In this document: positions 1-6,913 of the stretch, piece by piece | How positions within the stretch are numbered: position 1 is the stretch's first letter | How the letters are laid out: each line of letters opens with the position of its first letter | Assembly: GCA_913060675.1 (NCBI GenBank) | Contig: CAJXUS010000008.1 | Span: 35,727 to 99,726 of the forward strand | Reading direction: 5' to 3' | DNA from: an uncultured Rhodospirillales bacterium | Lineage (GTDB): Bacteria; Pseudomonadota; Alphaproteobacteria; Kiloniellales; Kiloniellaceae | DNA length: 64,000 nt | The notes under the pieces: model-generated | The model's input: the letters and a program-made list of their open reading frames with translations, nothing else | Told to the model about the DNA's origin: nothing | Database searches by the model: none | Made by a program: the position numbers and the translations under genes

Positions 1-629
1 TGACTATCTTTACTTAAACGGCGCACTTTACGCCCAAAAAACAGAATCGGGATCAAAACAAAGGGAATTACCAAAACCACAAACCCCGTGAGTTTCGGAG
101 ATGTGATGACGAGAAGGGTCAATCCACCAAAGAACATCAGTATGTTACGCAAAGCAATTGAAAAAGAAGACCCAACAACAACTTGTAGTAAAGTTGTATC
201 CGTCGTTAGTCGAGACAGTATCTCACCACTCCGGGTGACTTCAAAAAATGCTGGTGACATTTTGATAACATGGCTAAAAACGGCTGTTCTGATATCAGCA
301 ACAACCCGCTCACCAATCCATGAAACAAGGTAATATCGCGAGTAGCTGGCAAGCGCCAAAAGAACAGTCACACCAAACAGAACGAAAACAGCTTGGTCTA
401 ACAGAGCACTATCCCCACCGGAAAAACCCTGATCAATCAAGGCCTTGAGACCGCGCCCCAACCCTAAAACAGTGCCTGCAGCAACGATCAGAGCAATCAT
501 CGCGCCAAATATCTGAAGTTTATAAGGGCGCACAAACTGCCAAAGTAACAACAGATGTTTCAGTTCTTTGCTACTCGGTCGATCCGCGCTTTGCGTTTCA
601 GATTTTCTACGGGCGCTGTTGCGACTCAT
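1..629 (-). CDS. ABC transporter, fused permease/ATPase (N-terminal part, cut by window edge)
   Basis: Reading the minus strand from the ATG at 629 gives an open frame to the window edge (209 codons, no stop). After a short charged Ser/Arg-rich N-terminus come hydrophobic helices and the signature of an exporter transmembrane domain: a long helix followed by ERVVADIRTAVFSHVIKM, SPAFFEVTRSGEILSRLTTD and then a further membrane pair. This is the type IV ABC exporter fold (MsbA/lipid and drug exporters), in which one chain normally carries permease plus nucleotide-binding domain; the ATPase half would lie beyond position 1. The substrate cannot be told from this part. It is divergent from rpmE, an arrangement common in alphaproteobacteria. 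Family assignment is firm, specificity unknown. Confidence 0.88.
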   Translation of the reverse strand, partial: MSRNSARRKSETQSADRPSSKELKHLLLLWQFVRPYKLQIFGAMIALIVAAGTVLGLGRGLKALIDQGFSGGDSALLDQAVFVLFGVTVLLALASYSRYYLVSWIGERVVADIRTAVFSHVIKMSPAFFEVTRSGEILSRLTTDTTLLQVVVGSSFSIALRNILMFFGGLTLLVITSPKLTGFVVLVIPFVLIPILFFGRKVRRLSKDS

Positions 630-861
630 ACTTTATATCCTGCCATACAGTCCTCACGAAGAGGAGTAACCAAAATTATTCTCAGATATCTAATAACGGA
701 ATTGACCTTTCCACTCCAGTGTGAGAAACCACAAATTATTAAAGGCTTCAATGCGACCCTATGACCTAGCCAAGTAGTTTAACCCCGATTCGTGGTTTTC
801 TGCTTGCCTCAAGGTACTGGGTCAGTTACAAAGCCCCCGCTTCCTATGGGGATACAGGACT

Positions 862-1086
862 ATGAAAAAAGACATTCATCCAGAATACCACACCATCAAA
901 GTTGTTATGACCGATGGTAGTGAATTCGAAACAAGATCGACTTGGGGCAAAGAAGGCGACACTATGCGCCTTGATATTGATCCTAAGAGTCACCCAGCTT
1001 GGACTGGCGAACACCGTTTGGTTGATACCGGCGGTCAAGTTGCTAAGTTCAACAAGCGTTTTGCAGCTTTCGGCATCAAGAACTAA
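862..1086 (+). CDS. rpmE: 50S ribosomal protein L31
   Basis: The 74-residue product starts [19 protein letters not shown] and contains the L31 core HPAWTG and the C-terminal KFNKRF. It is a small protein of the large ribosomal subunit. It lacks the CxxC zinc pair of the C+ type, so it is the zinc-independent form often found in alphaproteobacteria, which here is of normal rather than paralogue length. A strong hairpin terminator follows 27 bases after the stop. It is transcribed alone, divergent from the ABC exporter. Confidence 0.97.
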   Translation: MKKDIHPEYHTIKVVMTDGSEFETRSTWGKEGDTMRLDIDPKSHPAWTGEHRLVDTGGQVAKFNKRFAAFGIKN

Positions 1087-1104
1087 GCCGTCTTTTGCAT
1101 ACGA

Positions 1105-1138
1105 GAAAAAAAGGTCCCGTTTACGGGGCCTTTTTTTT
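1105..1138 (+). terminator. Rho-independent terminator after rpmE
   Basis: GGTCCCG, a TTTAC loop and GGGGCC form a GC-rich stem (1113-1130) followed by eight T. The A-run on the left side means it can also act on the minus strand, but the minus-strand DUF1465 gene ends inside it, so its main use is for rpmE. Confidence 0.9.
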
Positions 1139-1528
1139 CGCTCTATCCACTCTATCTAATTGAGAATCAAGCCGCATTACCCGTACATAAATCAAATAAC
1201 TTCGGCTCAGTAGATCCGCCATTTTAGGATCTGCACCATCAGGAAGCTGATCGGGCACGTCGCATACAATTTGCCCAGACAAACGATTTTCCGGCTGGAT
1301 AGCCTCATCCATCGACATTTCACCAGACAATACTGCCCGCTGCATCATGAGCCATGCCATAACCTGGGTAAGCCTTGAAGTCAGGCGCATGCCCTCACAA
1401 CAGATTTGCAACCGATCTTCCGGACGAAGCCAAGGATGACGATTTCGCGCTCGATCAGCCATATAATCTCTCGCTTCACGCGTTAAAGATAAGGCCTCTT
1501 GGTATGTCGAATCGAGAAAAGTTACCAT
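1121..1528 (-). CDS. DUF1465 family protein (RcdA-like)
   Basis: A 135-residue, largely helical protein of the DUF1465 family. The founding member is RcdA of Caulobacter, an adaptor that helps deliver the cell-cycle regulator CtrA and other substrates to ClpXP. This copy is shorter than the Caulobacter protein and ends in a basic tail (RVDRAKKKAP). The start is supported by the purine-rich AGGCAGGA just upstream. Its stop codon lies inside the rpmE terminator on the other strand, so the two genes converge tightly. The family call is based on overall pattern (helical, SxxYxEAxxLTREARDY start); a role in CtrA turnover is inference. Confidence 0.8.
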   Translation of the reverse strand: MVTFLDSTYQEALSLTREARDYMADRARNRHPWLRPEDRLQICCEGMRLTSRLTQVMAWLMMQRAVLSGEMSMDEAIQPENRLSGQIVCDVPDQLPDGADPKMADLLSRSYLIYVRVMRLDSQLDRVDRAKKKAP

Positions 1529-1682
1529 GTCCTGCCTGACGACTCTTGCTGGCGCATTTTTTATGAAAGCTCTCTGCGCTACTTAGCCCCATACTAACAT
1601 CCAGTGCCTTAACAAAATATTGGCATCGATCAGCCGTCTATTAAAAACCCAATAGCAGGTTTGATTAATTTAAAGCCTAGAT

Positions 1683-1709
1683 CTTGAAATCATTTTTAGA
1701 ACACTTAAC
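1683..1709 (+). promoter_or_regulatory. Candidate RpoH (sigma-32) promoter for hsp20
   Basis: CTTGAAA at 1683-1689 matches the sigma-32 -35 element. A weak -10-like CTTAACT follows after 13 bases (1703-1709). Transcription would then start near 1716, exactly where the first hairpin of the ROSE leader begins. The -10 match is poor, so this is a candidate only. Confidence 0.4.
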
Positions 1710-1715
1710 TCGAAT

Positions 1716-1811
1716 AGTAAGAGAAATGCCTTCGGGGTTTTTCTTACTCGTCGGCTCGACCATGAGGTGAGCCAAATATAAAGCATGTTGCTCAATGGAG
1801 AACAAGCAATG
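1716..1811 (+). promoter_or_regulatory. ROSE-type RNA thermometer in the hsp20 leader
   Basis: The leader folds into three consecutive hairpins. Hairpin 1 (1716-1748) is a long stem AGTAAGA/TCTTACT closed by a UUCG loop. Hairpin 2 (1753-1773) is GGCTC-ACC/GGT-GAGCC with one bulged G. Hairpin 3 holds the conserved ROSE box TTGCT (1788-1792) facing the Shine-Dalgarno GGAG (1797-1800) and the start codon at 1809. ROSE elements repress small heat shock genes of alpha- and gammaproteobacteria at low temperature by masking the ribosome site through U(U/C)GCU pairing with one unpaired G. Position, order of hairpins and the box all fit. Confidence 0.8.
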
Positions 1812-2270
1812 CACCATCATGACCTAACCCCCCTACTTCGCGCTACTGTCGGATTCGATCGCATGATGACTATGCTCGATACAGCAAAGCGTGTGGATAA
1901 CACCGCCTCCAACTTCCCTCCCTATAATATCGAAAAAACAGACGAGGATGCCTATCGCATCACCATGGCCCTGGCTGGTTTTTCCGAAGATGAGCTGGAA
2001 GTTACTTTAAAAGAAAATTCTCTTCTGGTTATCGGGCAAAAGGATAAAGAACCAGATCAAACGGCGACCTACTTACATCAAGGCATCGCTAATCGCTCTT
2101 TCCAAAAGAGCTTTGATCTCGCGGATCACATCAAAGTAACCGGCGCAAATCTTGAGAACGGTCTTTTAATCATAGATCTTGCGAGGGAAATTCCGGAATC
2201 AAAGAAACCTAAAAGCATTCCCATTATGACATCTATCGGGAATAAACCGGAATTGCTGGATAAGGGCTAA
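1809..2270 (+). CDS. Small heat shock protein, Hsp20 family
   Basis: A 153-residue alpha-crystallin chaperone, similar to IbpA/HspA. It begins MHHHDLTPLLRATVGFDRM, the usual N-terminus of this group, followed by the crystallin domain PPYNIEKTDEDAYRITMAL and the closing segment ENGLLIIDL (about residues 35-125). Such proteins bind unfolding proteins and hold them for DnaK/ClpB. The start is placed at 1809 and not at the in-frame ATG 1785, because 1785 lies inside the thermometer hairpin and lacks a ribosome site, whereas GGAG sits 8 bases before 1809. Monocistronic with its own terminator. Confidence 0.95.
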   Translation: MHHHDLTPLLRATVGFDRMMTMLDTAKRVDNTASNFPPYNIEKTDEDAYRITMALAGFSEDELEVTLKENSLLVIGQKDKEPDQTATYLHQGIANRSFQKSFDLADHIKVTGANLENGLLIIDLAREIPESKKPKSIPIMTSIGNKPELLDKG

Positions 2271-2308
2271 TCGCTCTTACGAACTGAACCTTCCCCAGAG
2301 ACGCCAAA

Positions 2309-2343
2309 GGCCGGGCTTTAAGCCCGGCCAATAATTTTTTTTT
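2309..2343 (+). terminator. Terminator after hsp20
   Basis: A perfect 10-bp stem GGCCGGGCTT/AAGCCCGGCC (2309-2329) is followed by ATAA and a run of T. It lies 38 bases after the hsp20 stop. Confidence 0.92.
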
Positions 2344-2809
2344 GGCATTAATTCAACAAACGCTACGATTATAAATGCGTAGTCTTTTTGTCCACCCTGT
2401 CAACTTGCCTTGTTACGCAAGAGGTTATGAAGACTCGAGGCTACAGTCAAGGTCTTGTTTTTATTTTTGACACTTTTAAGACAAAGAATGCCTTTTTTGA
2501 CATACTTTCCAGTTTATTTTTGACAAAAAAAGACCGCCGGTAAAAACCGGCGGCAAGTCAACAGGGAGGCATCGTAATAAACTAAATAGATAATAAACTA
2601 ACTAAAAACTCTGTGTTGATATTATAAGATTATAACAAACCAACTAAAAATTGGTTAACATCAAAAATATCGTTTCCATTAATAATGATTTAAGAACGAA
2701 TTTTATAATTACAAGTGCAAAAAAAAAGAAGCCTCAAGAAAAAAAGACTCCTCATACTAACAGCAACTATAAGAAGGCGAATAAATAGCAATAATAATAA
2801 CTTGAGTTA
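2344..2809. other. Long AT-rich intergenic region with three TTTTTGACA motifs
   Basis: No gene is visible in this stretch between hsp20 and the converging dehydrogenase gene. It contains three direct copies of TTTTTGACA (2464-2472, 2494-2502, 2517-2525), a minus-strand terminator (2522-2553) and then about 230 bases of very AT-rich sequence with A-runs. The repeated motif could be a binding site or a remnant of promoter -35 elements; nothing decides between these. Confidence 0.5.
2522..2553 (-). terminator. Minus-strand terminator downstream of 3-hydroxybutyrate dehydrogenase
   Basis: On the minus strand, CCGCCGGT, a TTTT loop and ACCGGCGG (2534-2553) are followed by TC and seven T. The stem is 8 bp and GC-rich. 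It lies about 257 bases after the stop of the dehydrogenase gene, so the transcript would have a long 3' untranslated part. Confidence 0.8.
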
Positions 2810-3598
2810 CTATTGCGCCATCCATCCGCCATCAATTGAGTACGGCGCACCGGTCATCTGTGATGCCGCGTCCCCGCACAAGAAAACGGCAAGTTCGCCG
2901 ATCTGTTCAGGGGTAGAAAAATCCTGCGTTGGGGTTTTTTCTGAAACCAATATCCTTTTTTCCTCTTCAAAACTCCGACCACTTTCTTTAGCTCGGGCCT
3001 CAATCTGAGAACGGACCAGATCAGTTAACACCCAACCTGGGCAAATCGCATTAGCCGTTATCCCTTGTGTCGCCACTTCAAGGGCAACAGCTTTAGTTAA
3101 ACCGACAACACCGTGTTTTGCCGCAACATACGCTGACTTATTCGCAGAAGCAGTCAATCCGTGGGCAGAAGCTACATTTATAATTCTTCCCCACCGCTTG
3201 TCTTTCATACCCGGCAACGCAGCCTTGATCGAATGAAACGCCGAAGAGAGATTGATCGCAATTACCGCATCCCAACGATCTTCCGGGAACTCATCAATTG
3301 GGGCGACATTTTGAATGCCAGCATTATTCACAAGAATATCAACACCGCCATACAGATCTTGCGCTTGGCGAATAAGGTTCCGAATTTCTTCTGGCTTTGA
3401 CATATCTGCCCCAGAATAGGCGACCCGCACCCCAAAATCAGACTTAAGTTGATCTTCTAAGCTTGAGATCTCATCTCTATTACCAAATCCATTGAGCATG
3501 ATATCAACACCTTGAGCAGCAAGCCGTTCTGCAATGCCTTTACCTATTCCGCTGGTCGAACCTGTAATGACTGCTGCTCTCCCTTTGAGGCCGGGCAT
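2810..3598 (-). CDS. bdhA: 3-hydroxybutyrate dehydrogenase (SDR family)
   Basis: Classical short-chain dehydrogenase of 262 residues. The cofactor motif TGSTSGIGKGIAERL is near residue 15, NNAG near 90, and the catalytic S-Y-K set appears as VASAHGL then SAYVAAKHG. The segment GWVLTDLVRSQIEARAK and the ending SIDGGWMAQ are typical of NAD-dependent D-3-hydroxybutyrate dehydrogenases, which oxidise 3-hydroxybutyrate to acetoacetate in poly-hydroxybutyrate and ketone-body use. The start at 3598 is preferred over the ATG at 3604, which would sit directly against the AGGAG ribosome site; 3598 has a normal 6-base gap. No PHB genes are adjacent. Confidence 0.9.
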   Translation of the reverse strand: MPGLKGRAAVITGSTSGIGKGIAERLAAQGVDIMLNGFGNRDEISSLEDQLKSDFGVRVAYSGADMSKPEEIRNLIRQAQDLYGGVDILVNNAGIQNVAPIDEFPEDRWDAVIAINLSSAFHSIKAALPGMKDKRWGRIINVASAHGLTASANKSAYVAAKHGVVGLTKAVALEVATQGITANAICPGWVLTDLVRSQIEARAKESGRSFEEEKRILVSEKTPTQDFSTPEQIGELAVFLCGDAASQMTGAPYSIDGGWMAQ

Positions 3599-3639
3599 AA
3601 GCATCTCCTGTTATATTTATATCGCGAGGTTGAGGGACA

Positions 3640-4599
3640 TTATTTGGGAAGAATATTGACATAGTATGCGATTAATACCGTAACCGTGACAACCGATAGA
3701 ATAGTCGAAGACAACACAACTGATGCCGCTCGCGCACTAAAAACACCATACTGCTGCGCCAGAATAAAAACATTTACCCCTGTCGGCTGGGCAGCAAGGA
3801 TAACCGCAACGGCAGCCCATAAGGGCGGAACATCAATAACCTGAAAGACCAAAACTGAAACTGCGATCGGGTACACAAGCGTCTTAAGGCCAACGATTAA
3901 AAAACTCTGTTTTAAATCTCCGGCCAGTTTGAATCCTGTAAGCGAAACACCAAGTGAAAAAAGCGCACAAGGGACAACCGCTCCCCCAAGAATTGACGTA
4001 AAACGATCCAGTAAGGCAAAGAGTTCCAAACCCGAAGATTGATAAAGTCCCCCCATGATCAATCCAATGATAATCGGGTTTTTGACAATCGAGCTTACAA
4101 GAGCCTTCCCCATTGCCTGTACACCATTCCCCCCACCTTGTTCACGCGAAAGGTCGTATTCAGTCAGCATCGACGTTAAGGCCATCAATATTGGAGCCTG
4201 AAAGGCTATCAGCATGGTAAGAGGAACCATCCCTTCATCTCCAAAGGCAGAATAAATTAACGGAAACCCTAATAATAACAAATTACCATAGGTCGCTCCC
4301 ATCGCCATGACCGCAGCTTCCTTTAGCTGATGCCCATAATAAAACCGACCAAGAAGGGCACTGAATGCAAAGACAAGCAGCGACACGCTATAAAAAGAGG
4401 CAATCAGCGAAAAATCGAGATCATCCGAAATATTCCCCCGAGCCATAGTTCTAAACAATAGCGCCGGGATGGCGAGATAATAGACAAAATAGGATAAACC
4501 TCTGAGGGCAGAGGCCGTAACCCACTCTTTACGGCCAACAAAATATCCACAAAGAATAATCGCAAATATGGGCAAAACAATTTCAAGACTTGTGATCAT
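3640..4599 (-). CDS. AEC family transporter (auxin efflux carrier-like)
   Basis: A 319-residue integral membrane protein with about ten hydrophobic segments in two halves, separated by a hydrophilic loop around residues 145-165 (YDLSREQGGGNGVQ). The C-terminal half holds the conserved AQPTGVNVFILAQQYG segment of the bile/arsenite/riboflavin and auxin efflux carrier superfamily. Bacterial members (MdcF-like) export organic acids such as malonate, but this gene has no diagnostic neighbour, so the substrate is unknown. Its ATG overlaps the stop of the upstream DUF1192 gene by four bases (ATGA), so the two are translationally coupled. Confidence 0.88.
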   Translation of the reverse strand: MITSLEIVLPIFAIILCGYFVGRKEWVTASALRGLSYFVYYLAIPALLFRTMARGNISDDLDFSLIASFYSVSLLVFAFSALLGRFYYGHQLKEAAVMAMGATYGNLLLLGFPLIYSAFGDEGMVPLTMLIAFQAPILMALTSMLTEYDLSREQGGGNGVQAMGKALVSSIVKNPIIIGLIMGGLYQSSGLELFALLDRFTSILGGAVVPCALFSLGVSLTGFKLAGDLKQSFLIVGLKTLVYPIAVSVLVFQVIDVPPLWAAVAVILAAQPTGVNVFILAQQYGVFSARAASVVLSSTILSVVTVTVLIAYYVNILPK

Positions 4600-4778
4600 G
4601 CCTTGAACACACCGTCTAAACCTTGGCGATGTTTTTCTTTCCGATTAATTTCAGCCCGAGCTCGGTCAATCTCCAATTCTAACTCTTGGATATAGTCCCT
4701 AAGTTCCTCGAGCCCCATCGGTTCCAGATCCTTAACCTTGGCCTTAGCTTTTCTAGGTTCCAAATCATCTAGGTTCAT
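4596..4778 (-). CDS. DUF1192 family small protein
   Basis: A 60-residue acidic/basic helical protein with a conserved N-terminal MNLDDLEPRK, the phrase DLEPMGLEELRDYI and a coiled-coil like tail (ELELEIDRARAEINRKEKHR). DUF1192 proteins are small, alphaproteobacterial and of unknown function. The gene is first in a two-gene operon with the AEC transporter and divergent from the quinone oxidoreductase, a neighbourhood I recall as common in this class. Confidence 0.85.
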   Translation of the reverse strand: MNLDDLEPRKAKAKVKDLEPMGLEELRDYIQELELEIDRARAEINRKEKHRQGLDGVFKA

Positions 4779-4915
4779 GTCTATCTCCAGATCAAACAGT
4801 CTGCGTTTTATTTAATAGCAACTATGTAGCGAGCATATTAGACTGTTCCGCAAAGAGAAAAACAGGATAAATATCCCCAAATTATCCCAAAACATCTGAG
4901 AGCAGAGGCAAAAAC

Positions 4916-5923
4916 GTGTCCCAACAAATCCCAGAACAAATGTCCGTCGTAGAAATAAAAGAGTTTGGAGATGCAGATCAACTGGTCCCTTCAAGTCGCC
5001 CGGTGCCAGAGCCCTCTGAAAATGAAGTCCTTATAAAAATTGCTTATGCTGGCGTAAATCGTCCAGATGTCATTCAACGCCGAGGGCTTTATCCTCCTCC
5101 TCCAGGAGAATCAGATATTCCTGGCTTGGAAGTTTCAGGTACCGTCGTCAAAACAGGCAAAAATGTCTCTTCACTTCATATTGGTGATGACATCACAGCC
5201 TTGGTTGGCGGTGGCGGCTACGCTGAATATTGTACCGCCCCTGTAGGGCAGTGTCTCCCAATTCCAAAAGGCTTTAGCTTGGAGCAGGCGGCCGCCATTC
5301 CAGAAACCTATTTCACGGTCTGGAGCAACGTCTTTGATCGTTGTGAGCTCAAATCTGGCGAAACGATATTAATCCACGGTGGCACCTCAGGAATAGGCAC
5401 AACCGCGATACAGCTCGCTAAAGCTTTTGGCGCTAAGGTGATCGCGACAGCAGGCAGCGAGGAAAAATGCAACGCTTGTCTAGAGCTGGGCGCTGACTTA
5501 GCGATCAATTATCGGACAGAAGATTTTGTCGGAAAATCTAAGGAGTTCACCAATAAAAAAGGCGTCAATGTCATCCTCGACATGGTGGGAGGTGATTACA
5601 TACAAAAAGACATTTCAGCTTTGGCTATGGATGGCCGCCTCTGTTTTATTGCCTTTTTAGGCGGCCCTGAGGCATCTGTTAATTTCATGCCCGTTATGCT
5701 CAAGCGCTTAAAAATTACCGGATCAACACTCCGGGCGCGCTCTAAAGAATTCAAAGCGGATGTCGCTCGTAATTTACAAGAAAAGGTTTGGCCTCTTCTC
5801 GCTGCCAATCAGCTTCACCCAGTACTCTATAAAACACTGCCACTTTCTAATGCCTCTGAAGCGCATAAATTAATGGAATCATCGAAACATATTGGAAAAA
5901 TCATGCTAAAGGTGTGTGATTGA
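4916..5923 (+). CDS. NAD(P)H-quinone oxidoreductase, zinc-free MDR family
   Basis: A 335-residue medium-chain dehydrogenase/reductase of the quinone oxidoreductase/PIG3 type. GroES-like N-terminal domain (AGVNRPDVIQRRGLYPPPPG, residues 44-63) and Rossmann domain with the NADPH motif HGGTSGIGTTAIQLAKAFGA near residue 155. No zinc ligands are seen, as expected for this branch, which reduces quinones by transfer of hydride from NADPH. The GTG at 4916 follows AGAGG at a usual distance; an in-frame ATG at 4940 has no ribosome site. It is followed by trcR 124 bases downstream. Confidence 0.92.
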   Translation: MSQQIPEQMSVVEIKEFGDADQLVPSSRPVPEPSENEVLIKIAYAGVNRPDVIQRRGLYPPPPGESDIPGLEVSGTVVKTGKNVSSLHIGDDITALVGGGGYAEYCTAPVGQCLPIPKGFSLEQAAAIPETYFTVWSNVFDRCELKSGETILIHGGTSGIGTTAIQLAKAFGAKVIATAGSEEKCNACLELGADLAINYRTEDFVGKSKEFTNKKGVNVILDMVGGDYIQKDISALAMDGRLCFIAFLGGPEASVNFMPVMLKRLKITGSTLRARSKEFKADVARNLQEKVWPLLAANQLHPVLYKTLPLSNASEAHKLMESSKHIGKIMLKVCD

Positions 5924-6047
5924 GAAAAAATCACCTCATATCTTTATTTCCTGCTTGGCCTCAGAGTATATTCAGGGTAAGCCACCTGCTGGGTATATAT
6001 TACCGTAGCCGGCGGACCATTAGACGACGGCACGATTAGGAGAAACA

Positions 6048-6704
6048 ATGTCTCAGCCACTAATGCCAAAAGCGACCGCCGTTTGGTTGGTCGAGAATAC
6101 ATCGTTAAGCTTCGAACAAATCGCTGGATTCTGTCAGCTTCACACCTTGGAAATTCAGGGTATTGCTGATGGTGAAGTCGCGGTTGGCATCCGGGGCATG
6201 GACCCCATTGCCAGCTCTCAGCTGACACGCGCTGAAATCGAACGCTGTGAGAAAGATTCGACAAAAACTCTTCGCTTTTATCAGCAAGAGGGGCTGCCGC
6301 AACCTTCTAAACGTACAAAAGGTCCTAGGTATACACCTATCGCCAAGCGCCAGGACAAACCTGACGGAATTTCCTGGTTGGTACGCCACCATCCAGAATT
6401 AACCGACAACCATGTCTCAAAGCTTATCGGCACGACCAAAAAGACCATTCAGGCGATCAGAGATCGTTCCCACTGGAACATCAGTAACATTCGCCCACGT
6501 GATCCTGTATTGCTCGGTCTTTGTAAGCAGGTCGACCTAAACTTGACCATCGACAAAGCTATCAAAGAAGCTGAAAAAGCTGGCCGTATTATTCCAAAGC
6601 CAGAGCCAATTGAAGAAGAAATCGTTCCGATAGAACCCGCACCAGTGGTTGTTGAAGATCCTTATGAGGCCTTCACACGTGCCTTCAAGAAAACGGACGA
6701 TTAA
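6048..6704 (+). CDS. trcR: DUF1013 family cell-cycle regulator TrcR
   Basis: A 218-residue protein of the DUF1013/TrcR family, found across alphaproteobacteria. It opens with LMPKATAVWLVENTSLSFEQIAGFCQLHTLEIQGIADGEV, a segment that resembles a helix-turn-helix, then has a second one around DNHVSKLIGTTKKTIQAIRDRSHW. The C-terminus is a Pro/Glu-rich acidic tail. The family is annotated as a cell-cycle transcriptional regulator; its targets here are unknown. A strong AGGAG lies six bases before the ATG. The gene ends 23 bases before a terminator hairpin. Confidence 0.9.
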   Translation: MSQPLMPKATAVWLVENTSLSFEQIAGFCQLHTLEIQGIADGEVAVGIRGMDPIASSQLTRAEIERCEKDSTKTLRFYQQEGLPQPSKRTKGPRYTPIAKRQDKPDGISWLVRHHPELTDNHVSKLIGTTKKTIQAIRDRSHWNISNIRPRDPVLLGLCKQVDLNLTIDKAIKEAEKAGRIIPKPEPIEEEIVPIEPAPVVVEDPYEAFTRAFKKTDD

Positions 6705-6726
6705 AGCAAGTCACATTAGAATTCCC

Positions 6727-6757
6727 AAAGGCCTCTTCATCGAAGGGGCCTTTTCTT
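6727..6757 (+). terminator. Terminator after trcR
   Basis: AAGGCC-CTT, loop CATCG and AAG-GGCCTT form a stem with one internal mismatch, followed by TTCTTTTG. It stands back to back with the minus-strand terminator of prpE. Confidence 0.85.
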
Positions 6758-6762
6758 TTGCG

Positions 6763-6794
6763 CAAAAAAAAGCCCGATCAAATACTGATCGGGC
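6763..6794 (-). terminator. Terminator of prpE (minus strand)
   Basis: Perfect 9-bp stem GCCCGATCA/TGATCGGGC (6772-6794) with loop of five bases. Read on the minus strand it is followed by nine T. It lies about 120 bases after the prpE stop. Confidence 0.9.
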
Positions 6795-6913
6795 AAGTCT
6801 GGCGATAATACTCCATAAGAAACATCTTTACGGAGCATGGTCAGCGCAGGATCACAAAACCTACGCTGCCCCCTTCATCAACATATGATGAAGGAATAGG
6901 AATAATATCTATC

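Noticed and set aside
1785..1808. Upstream ATG as start of hsp20
   Set aside because: It lies in the thermometer stem, has no ribosome site, and the family N-terminus begins at the second ATG (1809).
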